Assembly: GCA_036362985.1 (NCBI GenBank)
Contig: JAYGXS010000009.1
Location: 20,177,647 to 20,241,646 of the forward strand
Direction: 5' to 3'
Source of the DNA: Ligula intestinalis
Taxonomy: Eukaryota; Platyhelminthes; Cestoda; Diphyllobothriidea; Diphyllobothriidae
Length of the DNA: 64,000 nucleotides
Position 1 is the first letter of the stretch; every line of letters begins with the position of its first letter. Position numbers and translations under genes: made by a program. The notes under the pieces were generated by a model that did not search any database, was not told the origin of the DNA, and saw only the letters and a program-made list of their open reading frames with translations. Positions 55,557 to 64,000 of the stretch are shown piece after piece.

Positions 55557-56115
55557 CTACAAACACATGTGCGTAGGGACGCTCCATCGGCGTGCTAAGA
55601 CGCACTGTAGTGAACCAAAGGCAAAGTTGCCGGAACGCATCACCTTCGACGGGTGTTTAGAGGTACAAGCTACCCGCGCAACTTCTTTAGCCGATACCTG
55701 CGCAAACGAACTGACCAACAAAATCATGCCGACCCTAAAATTTGGCGAGTGATCCCGTGCCGTCGGCCGCTTTCTTGCACCACTTGAGTCGCACAGAGGC
55801 TGAAAGGCAATCATAAGGCGTCAGATAATGCAATCGAAGGACCCACTGCCATGACAATACACATCTGGAGTCGTCTGGAGGATCTGGTGCAGTTGCGGAC
55901 AAAGCAACTATGTCAGACAAACCACCAGATTTCTCAAGACGCGAATCGCCGAACGCGTGGCAGCAGTGCGACGAAATGATACCATTACTCATGTGGCGGC
56001 TCATCGAAAGAGATCCGACCAAATTTGATGAGGCCGAAATTTTCACAAGAAGTGACAATCGTATGAGCCAAGAATTATTTGAGTTATGCTTCACGGGCCC
56101 CCCGATTCCGTAAAT
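55557..56115 (+). pseudogene. PLE with GIY-YIG region, 5' portion of an interrupted copy
   Basis: It matches the PLE at 58780-59340 through many shifts: GACGCACTGTAGTGAACC, CTGGTGCAGTTGCGG, ACAAAGCAACTATGTC (the YVG strand of the GIY-YIG fold), and an ATTTGATGAGGCCGAAAT stretch coding KFDEAE. Homology stops at 56115, in the middle of the GPQSIN-equivalent region, and resumes at 56916. Confidence 0.65.
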
Positions 56116-56915
56116 ATTCCCATGGTTAATCTTAAAGGTCAGTTCATGGCAAACAATTGTTTTCAGCAACTCGTCATCAGGCCGAACATTTGCGAGGGAA
56201 ATGAACGCTTTACACAGCAATTAAAGTTTGAATATGTAGAAAAATAAATAACTGTCTAACATGGGCGCTGATTGGCTTCTACATATAGGCCATGTCAGCG
56301 TGTTGGCTGAGAGACTGCCGCTTGTTGGTAGGAGCAAAATTCTATCTCCAGCTGGTGTTGGTTAAGGCCATGGAAGTGTAAGAGCTTGTGTCAGCGTCTT
56401 CTGACAACATAGCACTGAATTGTCTAGCCTTATAGCTACTGCTTCAGCTGTTGCGAGCATCCGTTGGCGTAGGCCTTTGGAAAAGTTAGATGGTGTCCGG
56501 TAGACAGCCTGAAAGGCCCTAGTGGTATCGACTCGATGATTCTTATCGACAAGGTGTGCAAGGATAGAGCTCGAGATCGATTTAGTGTAAATTTTCCTAA
56601 ACCAGGCCGGTACGTGTTCACGTACCCCCTTTTCTCTTTTTACGAGCGCCTCGTTTTTCGGCCAATGTATCTTGCTCCACAGGAGCAAGTGAAGGAGTAT
56701 ATGCACATGGATGTGGCCTTCAACGGGAGTCAGTCTTTACCGCCCAATCATAGGAGAGGAGAGTTCGTTAATAACATGCGTAAGTTCGCCGCGGGTTAAG
56801 CGTTTGTGATCGCAATGTTCAGGCGTATTTTTACCAGTGCGCTTGTTGCATCTCCTAAGAAAGGCGGTCTTCTGAATATGTCTTTCTTTTCTGCAGTTAA
56901 GGTAGTAGGCTTCTT
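56116..56915 (-). mobile_element. Second PLE family inserted in the first (about 800 bp)
   Basis: The minus strand of the insert reads CSCGARYIGRKTRRS (YIG at 56661-56669), then after a shift VREHVPAWF and SISSSILAHLV, to a TALTLPWP-like end near 56362. This is a GIY-YIG endonuclease of a PLE family related to the relic at 12240-12505. The remainder to 56116 is its 3' tail. On both sides the host PLE copy resumes collinearly, so the insert is the younger event. Confidence 0.65.
56130..56195 (-). ncRNA. Hammerhead-like motif in the tail of the inserted PLE
   Basis: On minus: GTTCGGC, a perfect CTGATGA core (56180-56174), a short stem-II candidate CGAGTTGCT, GAAA (56164-56161), the palindrome ACAATTGT (56160-56153), then TT and GCCATGAAC. 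GTTC/GAAC and GGC/GCC can pair as stem I with a small bulge. The palindrome would act as stem III, favouring a dimeric ribozyme. Stem II is weak, so activity is uncertain. Confidence 0.4.
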
Positions 56916-57340
56916 GATGCGTGCACCAATATCCCTATTCGGTGCTGAGACTTAACTTGGCCAAAGGAAGTCGCCATTTGGAGAACGTAGAGGCCATTGC
57001 GCCTTCCTACGCTTACAGCGGAGAGCTAAATGGCCAAGATATCATTCCGCCCAAGTCTACCACGTGTGATGAAAGTTCGGCAAGTCAGAGCCCGGATGCC
57101 GGTCAACAAGCTATCAACGCACAAGAGGGCAATTATCGTTAATTTTCGTAACAGATTTGCAGTATTGACTCTGTCCTATAAATACTGCAAATTCCTCTCC
57201 ATATGTTATCCGTTTCCGCTATCGATTTCTGCTCACGTCTCTGTTAACGAATCTGCGACGAATATCGAAACATCGGGCGAATAAAAGTGTTGTCCCGCCG
57301 ATCGAATTTTCTTTTTCTCAAATACTTCCTGGGACTCGCG
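56916..57340 (+). mobile_element. 3' portion of the interrupted PLE copy
   Basis: It resumes homology to 59380-59770: GTGCTGAGACTTAACTTGG, GTCTACCACGTGTGATGA, GCACAAGAGGGCAATTATCG, AATACTGCAAATTCC and CATCGGGCGAATAAAAG. The hammerhead core is degraded here (CTGTTAA). From 57340 to 57650 nothing is recognised. Confidence 0.6.
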
Positions 57341-57649
57341 TGTTCGCTTGAACTGCCAATTCCTTCACATCTCCCATGCCAACTTAAACAAGCACCTTTG
57401 TTTCTTTTTCACTCCTTGCCTGTTCCCGATATTTGGGATTTGTGCCTACCTGCCGTCACTGCGGCGATGATTTTAAATCACCGTAGTATCTACGGCAATA
57501 GGGGGGGGGGGCACCGTCCAGACAGAAAACGATCATTAGGAGCGCCGAGAGAGTGCCTACCCGTCACCTCTGTGAACCCACTGTCTTGTCAGGCGTTGGT
57601 CTGGCTGGACGCCTGTAAATCCGTCACAGTCGACATGGAGAATCTGTGC

Positions 57650-58397
57650 TAGGGGCCCACATTAATGTCTATCAGGTCACACTTGTCAGCTCGCACGCAT
57701 TAGCTAGCGGTCCCTACACCCCTGTCAGCCATTATCCCATCTTCAGTCAGCCTGATCAAGGCAGACCAATAGCATACGGGATTGGACACATGCTGTGCGT
57801 TCCAAGACTAAAGCTGAGGCTTCACGTAAAAATAGTGCTACGTTGCTCACCTCCAATCCCATCTCAACCATCGCGACCATGACCGCTACTGATACTCTCT
57901 GGTGAACGTTTATCTGTGGCAGCCTACCTCGCTGACTCATGCCGGCTTCGTTGCCAAAAGTCGCGAAAGTGCAGTGGCTACGCGCGCCGACTAAACTCCT
58001 ACGCACTGTCCGCCTTTGTTTGCCGAGAACTCGGCAACCATCGCGCGAGACAGGGACGCCCCCACTGGTGTCTGTCCTTGGCGTTCATCAATCACCATAA
58101 AGGCCATCAGACAGACAAAATTCTTCGGCGACTGACGTTGGAGTCACTCGGCCTTCCGCCTCGGCTCGAGACGGATGCGACGCTGCAGTGCTATCTCACG
58201 GTGCTGATGGTCGAACACAACGCCAGGCCGAGTCAACCACATTTCTACTCTCTTTTCTCCTACTTATTCTGTACAGAATATGACCTTATCATACTCTGTT
58301 TCTCCAAGACTTCTCTATCATCTCCTAAGGAACCGGGCCTGGAAGATCGCAGTCGTTAGGGTTAACCGGTGTAGCTTTAACAGCAACCTTTTGCGAT
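57650..58397 (-). mobile_element. R3 long-TIR element, one-ended copy (right end)
   Basis: It ends with TTCTGTACAGAATATGACC, AAGGAACCGGGCCTGG, AGATCGCAGTCGTTAGGG and TTTTGCGATA. Its interior includes AAAGGCCATCAGACAGAC. No left end is found. The PLE at 58487 follows within 90 bases. Confidence 0.5.
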
Positions 58398-58486
58398 ACA
58401 TCGACCGCCAACGGAGTTAATTTGTCCCGCTTTACCTTAAATCTCATTTCTCGGTCCCGGATAGCAGCCGCACAGCAGGTAGTGGG

Positions 58487-59312
58487 CTAGGCAGAGGCGG
58501 TCCTGCAACGGCTGGAGTCGCTGGTTTTCCAACACAACAGACCAAAATTATGGGCGTGGTATGCGGATGACACCTTCGTCGTCATCGAAAGGGATCAGAT
58601 GCTCACGTTCAAAGAACATCTCAACAGCGTCTTCCCGGACATCCAATTTATGATGGAGGGTGAAAAGAACAACCCGTTGACCTTCCTTGATGTCCTCGTC
58701 TGTCGCAAAGATTGTGGTGGTCTAAAGACTTGAGTATTCAGGAAAGCGACAAACACAATGCAACTAATGAATTACAACAGCACAAACGCATTTGCGTAAA
58801 GACGCTCTATCGGCGTCTTAAGGACGCACTGCAGCGAACAAGAAGATAAAGTTGCCAAGGAAGAATGCCTTCGATGGGTGTTCAGAGAGATTGGGTTCCT
58901 GCGCGACTTTTTCAACCGGTGCCTGCGCAAACGGGATGGTCAAAAAAGGCGCACCGACCCCAAAATTTGGCGTTCGATCCCGTACGTCAAAAATGTATCG
59001 GAAGCAGTTGGCCGCCTTCTCGCACCACTTGGAGTTGGAGTCGCACACAGGCCGCAGGCAACCATAAGGCATCAGATAATGAAGCCAAAGGACCCACTGC
59101 CACGGCAAGAAACATCTGGGGTCGTCTACAGGATATGGTGTAGTTGCGGTCAAAGCAACTATGTCGGAGAAACTGGCAGACTTCTAAGGACGCGAATCGC
59201 TGAACAGGTGGCAGCAGTGCGGCGAAATGATGCCAATTCTCCAGTTGCGGCTCATTCGACGAGACTCGACCACACGTTAAAATTTGAGGAGGCCGAAGTG
59301 ACAATCGGGTGA
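58487..59312 (+). pseudogene. PLE reverse transcriptase end plus GIY-YIG endonuclease
   Basis: One frame runs from about 58490 to 59312 with two stops (TGA 58731-58733, TAA 58797-58799). It contains AEAVLQRLESLVF, WYADDTFVVIE (YADD at 58560-58571, both Asp intact), FPDIQFMMEGEKNNPLTFLD, then the linker and the GIY-YIG domain VVYRIWCSCGQSNYVGETG (about 59119-59175) with conserved AAHSTRLDH downstream. A shift at about 59300-59312 moves the last segment (RRELLESWFAGPQSINK) to another frame. The 5' part of the reverse transcriptase is missing. It is the best preserved PLE in the window. Confidence 0.85.
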
Positions 59313-59800
59313 GACGAGAACTACTTGAGTCATGGTTCGCGGGCCCCCAATCCATAAACAAATGCAGCGATTTGCCCAATCCATATTCAATGCTGAGACT
59401 CAATTTGGCCAAAGCAAGTCATCCCCTGAGGAACGGGCAGGCCACCGCCTCATCGTACGCCAACACCGGGGAGCCAGACGGTCGAGCAATCATCACGCCG
59501 AGCCCACCGCCAGTGATGAGAGTTCTACAGGTCAGAGCCCGCGTGCCGTCCAACAAACCATCCACACGCAAGAAGGCAACTAACGTTAATTTTCACTGTA
59601 TGTTTGCAGTAATGACTGCATCCTATAAATACTGCAAAATTCTGTTCATGCATTACCCTTTTCTGCCATTAATGTATCTGATGGTGAATCCACGACGGAT
59701 GTCGAAATATCAGGCGAATAAACGTATCATCTCAGCGGTCGAGTCTTCTTCTTCTCACTTGCTTCCTGAAACACGGATGTTCGCTTGTATTGTCAGAAAA
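59313..59800 (+). mobile_element. 3' part and tail of the PLE at 58487
   Basis: It continues with the C-terminal residues in a shifted frame, then the tail shared with 57000-57340 and 8660-8957. At 59670-59720 CTGATGG, ATCC-ACGAC-GGAT, GAAA and TATC form a hammerhead-like order with one core change. Confidence 0.65.
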
Positions 59801-59835
59801 TATTACCGTCAGACACAAGGGCGAATGGAATAGCC

Positions 59836-59965
59836 ATTTCTGGGTTATTAATCCTCGTCAGCCAGTCATACCCAGCCCCAGGTGGTGCACCACCCGAAGC
59901 TCAAACTCGCGACCTTTCTTTGATCAGAGTCTAACGATCTAACCACGGAGCCACGAGCTTGACAC
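59836..59965 (-). mobile_element. tRNA-derived SINE
   Basis: On minus: A box TGGCTCCGTGG (59954-59944), B-like GAGTTTGAGCT, then the body GTGGTGCACCACCTGG and GGGTATGACTGGCTGACG. It lies directly downstream of the PLE tail. Confidence 0.65.
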
Positions 59966-59974
59966 TCATTTATG

Positions 59975-60065
59975 TAAGTTAACCGGTTGCAAGTTCGAGC
60001 TTTGGGTGATGAACCAATTGGGGCTGGTTATGTCTGCCTGACTTTGGCTAACAAGCCAGCAGTGA
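59975..60065 (+). mobile_element. SINE fragment in opposite orientation
   Basis: B-like GCAAGTTCGAGC on plus, then GGGGCTGGTTATGTC and GGCTAACAAGCC. Together with the copy at 59836-59965 it forms a head-to-head inverted pair with about ten bases between them. From 60070 to 61130 the DNA is AT-rich with no recognisable gene. Confidence 0.5.
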
Positions 60066-61139
60066 AAAACACTGGTTCCCAGTTCAAATGCTCCAACCAT
60101 TGAGCCGAGAGCTCATTGTTTTACTGGTTTAGGTTATGAAATATTGACACTAGTTGGTGAACGGGTGGGAGCCGCTACGGCTGCTGTCAGGGCCCGAGAA
60201 ACGAAACCCAAAGCAGGGCGGGACAAGTGAGTTCTGTTAAGGATCGGTGAACGTTCATCAATGAGTGTCAGTCCGGCTGTGAGAAACTGGGGTCGAGCGA
60301 AGGGGGAGGGGATAGCATTCATCATTGGTTGAGTCCATATTCACATCGTCCCACATTTTCATCTCGGCGTGCGTCCTTGACTTCGTGCTGTACTCCCATT
60401 GACCCTTCAGATGGTCTCCTGTACGAATCCAAAAGCTCAGACAAATACAAATGCTCACCTCTTTGTCTTCTATGCAAGAAAGAATAGGCTATAAATTATC
60501 AATGAAATAATTAACGATTAAATTATAAATTATCATTAAATTATAAATGTAATAAATTATACTCATATACCTATACTTACACTTTATAAGTTGATTGAAA
60601 TCGATGAGAAAAAAAGCATATTAATGAAGTAGTCATTTTTTATATGAATGCTTTTTGTCGGCGGCCAGAATGATGCGCGAGCAAAAGTCGGTATCCTGGC
60701 CTGATCAAAATATCTTGAGATAAGGCCGAAGGACAACTAGTATTACAAGCCTACTTAATTCAAATCGAAAGCGCATTACAGAATTTCGGTTTACATTTCA
60801 TGAAATAGGGCGTTGCTCTACCATGCGACTTCTGTCCCAACATGGACTGCGCCACAAGTACTTTCGATCAAACGAGTTCTTCGGCTGCACTGAGTCTGTG
60901 CGTTCCCCCGAATACTGCCACGGATTAGCCTGGCACACCTCAGAAGGAAGCTCATCCCCTCGGACCACATTGGTCAAGGCGTCCGAACTCATCATCGGTT
61001 GACTGGCGCATCAGATTAGTGCAGGGTTCAGTAGAATAAGCTTGAGATGCTATTTGGTCTAACATTGACATTTAAAATTTGTCACCGTCGTATTACGCCC
61101 GTTGGAATCCCAAGGAAGAACGCAATAAAAAGGACGTAA

Positions 61140-61400
61140 CTTTGGAATCCACCCGGAGGAGGGTTTATTGTGGACAAAACCGAGAGTTGCTGTCTCGGGT
61201 GGCAGTTGCCGCTAGATGATCTTCAGCGCGCTGTTTGTACTGCCTCGGGTCTGACCCTGGCCATCGGGAGCGGACTGGCAGTATCCTCGCAGTCTAGTTT
61301 GCAACTCCTCCTGTCTGAGGTTTGACAGTGGCTTATAAGAGGATCAAGTCACGCGTTCTCTTGTAGCCTGATTGGCCACATTGGGATAACGTCACGCGAC
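61140..61400 (+). repeat. Dispersed repeat R1, right-hand copy
   Basis: It starts GGAGGAGGGTTTATTG and continues TTGCTGTCTCGGGTGGCAG, then GACAGTGGCTTATAAGAGG. These match the R1 copies near 6750 and 7015 in order. Diverged and non-coding. Confidence 0.45.
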
Positions 61401-61744
61401 CAGTTGGTCCTCTGGGAACTGCGACCACTTGGACCCGCACTTTGAGATGCGGGCGTTTGCCCTATTTAATATCATTGTGTGTGGACAGTCATCGCGTAGG
61501 CATGACCACCGCAAAGGCATATGACCTTGAAGGCGGTCAGAGTGAACACATTAAAACATTTGGCTAGGCTCGACGCCTCAGGAAAGCCTTCACATGTTGC
61601 TAGCATTTGGTCAGGCTTATCTACTAACATTATTAATACATCCTTATAAGCTGCTAATTGCGGCATTAGAAATTGTCAATCGATCGGCCAACTCGATATA
61701 ATCCTGATCGATGATCAGCCTGACATTGCTGCCCTTCTATGTGT

Positions 61745-63690
61745 GTGTTCGACCATCGGTTTCGATGAAGTCCACCAAGTGAACCAACAGGTTTGTACAG
61801 TAGGTGACGGCCTCAGGGGTTAGTTTTAAGTGATAGAGGACGTAGTTAGCGGCTCCGCACTCTTCACCTTTTCCCATGAGTCTCGAAGAGACTAGACCGG
61901 TCAGGCGTGGGCTGCTGTATCAACTGCAAGCCAATACACCGCCTAACCTAGTCTTAAGTAACAGTAGCCTTTTGCGTTGGTACTACTGTGCTATCTATCC
62001 TCACTCACCCATAGTAGGTGTGAACACAGGCCCAAGGAGGCCGAGACTGATACGGCTACTACTGTATTTACTACTACTGGCTAAAGACGTAGCCGAGTCT
62101 CAGCATCAGTACTATCGCTGACGCTAAAATTTGTTAGAAGTGACACTGGTTTTAGTAAGCTGGTTGCTAGCATTTCTGGTACTATTTTTGACTGCATGAA
62201 GTTATAGCCAGCTAGACTTTAAAGTGAGCTAGATTTGAATTTGGCGTAACTAATAAGGCAATTTAACTGCTGCTGTCACATTTTACAAAGTTTGGACCAG
62301 GATACTGCTGCTAGAGGTAATATGCCACTGCTAAGAATGTGTATTCTAGTAATCATAGTTGGGAAGTAATCAAGTCTTAAAATTGTATTGATAGTTGACA
62401 TCACAGTCTAAGTCAGTGCAGCAGGAATAAGGAAATATTAATGATGCTGGTAGCAATAGTGAAAGTTGTTATTCCTATTTTATCAATTGATTATAACAGG
62501 TGAAGGTATGAGCTTACCGCGATACAAGTACGGTACTAGAGGACTACAGTGTTGCTGAGATTGCAATAGGCTAAAGGTTTGACTAGGCTTTGAGGACTAG
62601 ACTCTNNNNNNNNNNNNNNNNNNNNNNNNNNNNNNNNNNNNNNNNNNNNNNNNNNNNNNNNNNNNNNNNNNNNNNNNNNNNNNNNNNNNNNNNNNNNNNN
62701 NNNNNGTTTTGGGTCCCCTTTAACACCATCGAAGTAAGTCAACTAGATTGAGATTTAATTAGGCTAATTGTTATGTTTAGCTGCTAAGAAGTACCGGCAA
62801 GGTTTGCAGTGAGCTAAAGATTAGAAGCTATGATAATGGGACAAGTTCAAAGTAATATAGCTGAACCATCATGAAATAAGAGAATCAACTGCATATGCTA
62901 ATGTATGCACTAGCGTCTGATCTAAGTAATGAGTTATTAGCCAACCAGCTTGAAACGGAGCTGGATGAGTTATCTTCTTTTTTAATTTTCAATTTACCTA
63001 GCGCAGGAATCTAAATCGTAAACTCATATAGAAGGACCAGACTGAACTAGAACAGAGCCATTCAAGATCTGAGTTAAGATATGCCTCCTGTATCATTTAA
63101 CCTACTCTTGTGGCTAGCAGTAAGTAGTGAGAGCACAGCGAGATAGATAGGTTATTTGGTGAAGTAACTTCGGTGTTGTGTATGGGGAAACGTGACCTTT
63201 ATTTTGCCGACTCGTACTCCGAGTAATTTTTGCCATATCTTGATCTGGCCCAATTTTTTCTCACACGCGAAGTTCGCGCGAGTCGTCTAGGGGGCACAAT
63301 GTGGTTAGTTCAGCGAAATAATTACCCAATAGCATGCTCCGTAGAACCACCGTCCTGTAAGCGCTTCCATTTCTAGTGGTAACGATGCATTTAAGATGCT
63401 GAGAGCAAGCCACGTCCAGTACCATGACCTGACTGCTAGTCCACAAATCACCTGAATAATAGTTGCCGCATAAGGCTTGGTGTATTTTATATTGCCCGCC
63501 AGCTGCTACTGCTTTAGCTTACTGAAGTATCCTATCGAGCTTGTCTGTAAAGATTATAGACTGAGAGTGTAAAGAGCTTTAAGTATTGCAGATAGGAAGA
63601 ATATAGGGTGAGACTTAACTCTTTCATCTTGACCTGAGGGGGGAGGAATAGCTTGCCTTTGGGCCTTTCTTCGTGGTGGAAGCCGTTTCC
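61745..63690 (-). mobile_element. Probable 3' UTR of an RTE copy running off the right edge
   Basis: At its 3' limit the minus strand has the RTE terminal motif (GTGGACTTCATCGAAACCG, then ATGGTCGAACACACACATAG). Upstream it is made of degenerate triplet DNA like that in other RTE untranslated regions. The coding end of an RTE copy begins at 63691 in the same orientation. The link is inferred from order, not from direct homology along the whole stretch. A 100-N gap lies inside. Confidence 0.4.
62606..62705. other. Assembly gap of 100 N
   Basis: Placeholder-length gap. The minus open frame crossing it is an artefact. Confidence 0.99.
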
Positions 63691-63999
63691 TCATATCGGG
63701 AAAGGCGAGGCGGTGATCGAACCATCCATCGGCCAGCTGGTGGAGGAGGTTAACTGCGTGATATGTGCGATAGAAGAGTGTGACGTGACGGAGGGAGTAG
63801 GCAGATTTGTGCTTGTACGCGAGCTAGTTGGAGGGGCCTGTGTGTTTGCACCGTTAGTCTGTTGGGTAGGGCCCCTTCGGGCCGCCCTTTTTGCCTTTGC
63901 GGTAGCGATCCTACTGGTCTCATAGGTAGCTGTGTTACTTTTTACTGTACGTCGCCAAGCAGGTCGGTCCTGTCCGAGTTGTTCCCAGGTCTTCGTGTT
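63691..63999 (-). pseudogene. RTE-like ORF, C-terminal end entering from the right edge
   Basis: The minus strand is open from 63999 to a TGA at 63693-63691. It begins NTKTWEQLGQDRPAWRRTVK and continues with TATYETSRIATAKAKRAARR, which aligns with NWEELALDRTTWRRAVK and AIYEAGRIADAKAKRTARK just before the zinc fingers of copy 1. The expected zinc finger is replaced by a Ser/Thr-rich stretch, so this copy is a decayed or variant tail. The rest lies outside the window. Confidence 0.7.
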
Positions 64000-64000
64000 G

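Overview
This is a eukaryotic, repeat-dominated, AT/GC-balanced window with no bacterial signals (no operons, no ribosome binding sites). Coding pieces are short exons with GT-AG borders, and most long reading frames belong to decayed retrotransposons. The mixture of RTE-like elements with a C-terminal zinc-finger tail, CR1/Jockey-group elements, Penelope-like elements (PLEs) with GIY-YIG endonucleases and tRNA-derived SINEs fits a parasitic flatworm. My inference is a diphyllobothriidean tapeworm (Spirometra/Dibothriocephalus/Schistocephalus type), because the zinc-finger-tailed element is what I recall as abundant in those genomes. I could not check this by search. Two 100-N gaps show that this is a scaffold.

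Host genes. The best host gene is a C/EBP-like bZIP transcription factor on the minus strand. Its basic-region exon is at 53029-53225 and its leucine-zipper exon at 42664-43027, separated by a 10,001-bp intron stuffed with mobile elements. Joining the two exons restores a gap-free bZIP register and gives 187 residues. A second, weaker gene lies on the plus strand at the left edge: two phase-compatible exons (2830-3061 and 5334-5656), perhaps preceded by one at 1273-1456, encode an unrecognised hydrophilic Ser/Arg-rich C-terminus.

Layout. 0-6 kb: the unrecognised gene, with a SINE in its intron and telomere-like and triplet tracts. 6.7-16.6 kb: a dispersed repeat called R1 here, two copies of a TA-flanked MITE, PLE 3' ends, a decayed RTE endonuclease, an RTE-like reverse transcriptase, and two ends of a long-TIR family called R3 here. 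17.6-23.3 kb: a nearly full-length RTE-like element on the minus strand (copy 1). 24.8-39.3 kb: R3 elements, two CR1-like copies in opposite orientation and three PLE pieces. 39.3-42.3 kb: poor in genes. 42.3-53.5 kb: the bZIP gene, whose intron holds RTE copy 2 in antisense. 54.9-60.1 kb: PLEs, one nested in another, then SINEs. 60.1-64 kb: R1, then the 3' part of another RTE copy running off the right edge.

How the parts relate. Nearly everything is copy-and-paste DNA in various stages of decay. Comparing copies within the window is informative. One RTE copy lacks exactly a 46-bp GT-AG segment that codes for the first endonuclease motif in the other. Several RTE copies share a 3'-terminal palindrome followed by TG-rich DNA. 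PLE ends carry hammerhead-ribozyme-like motifs.
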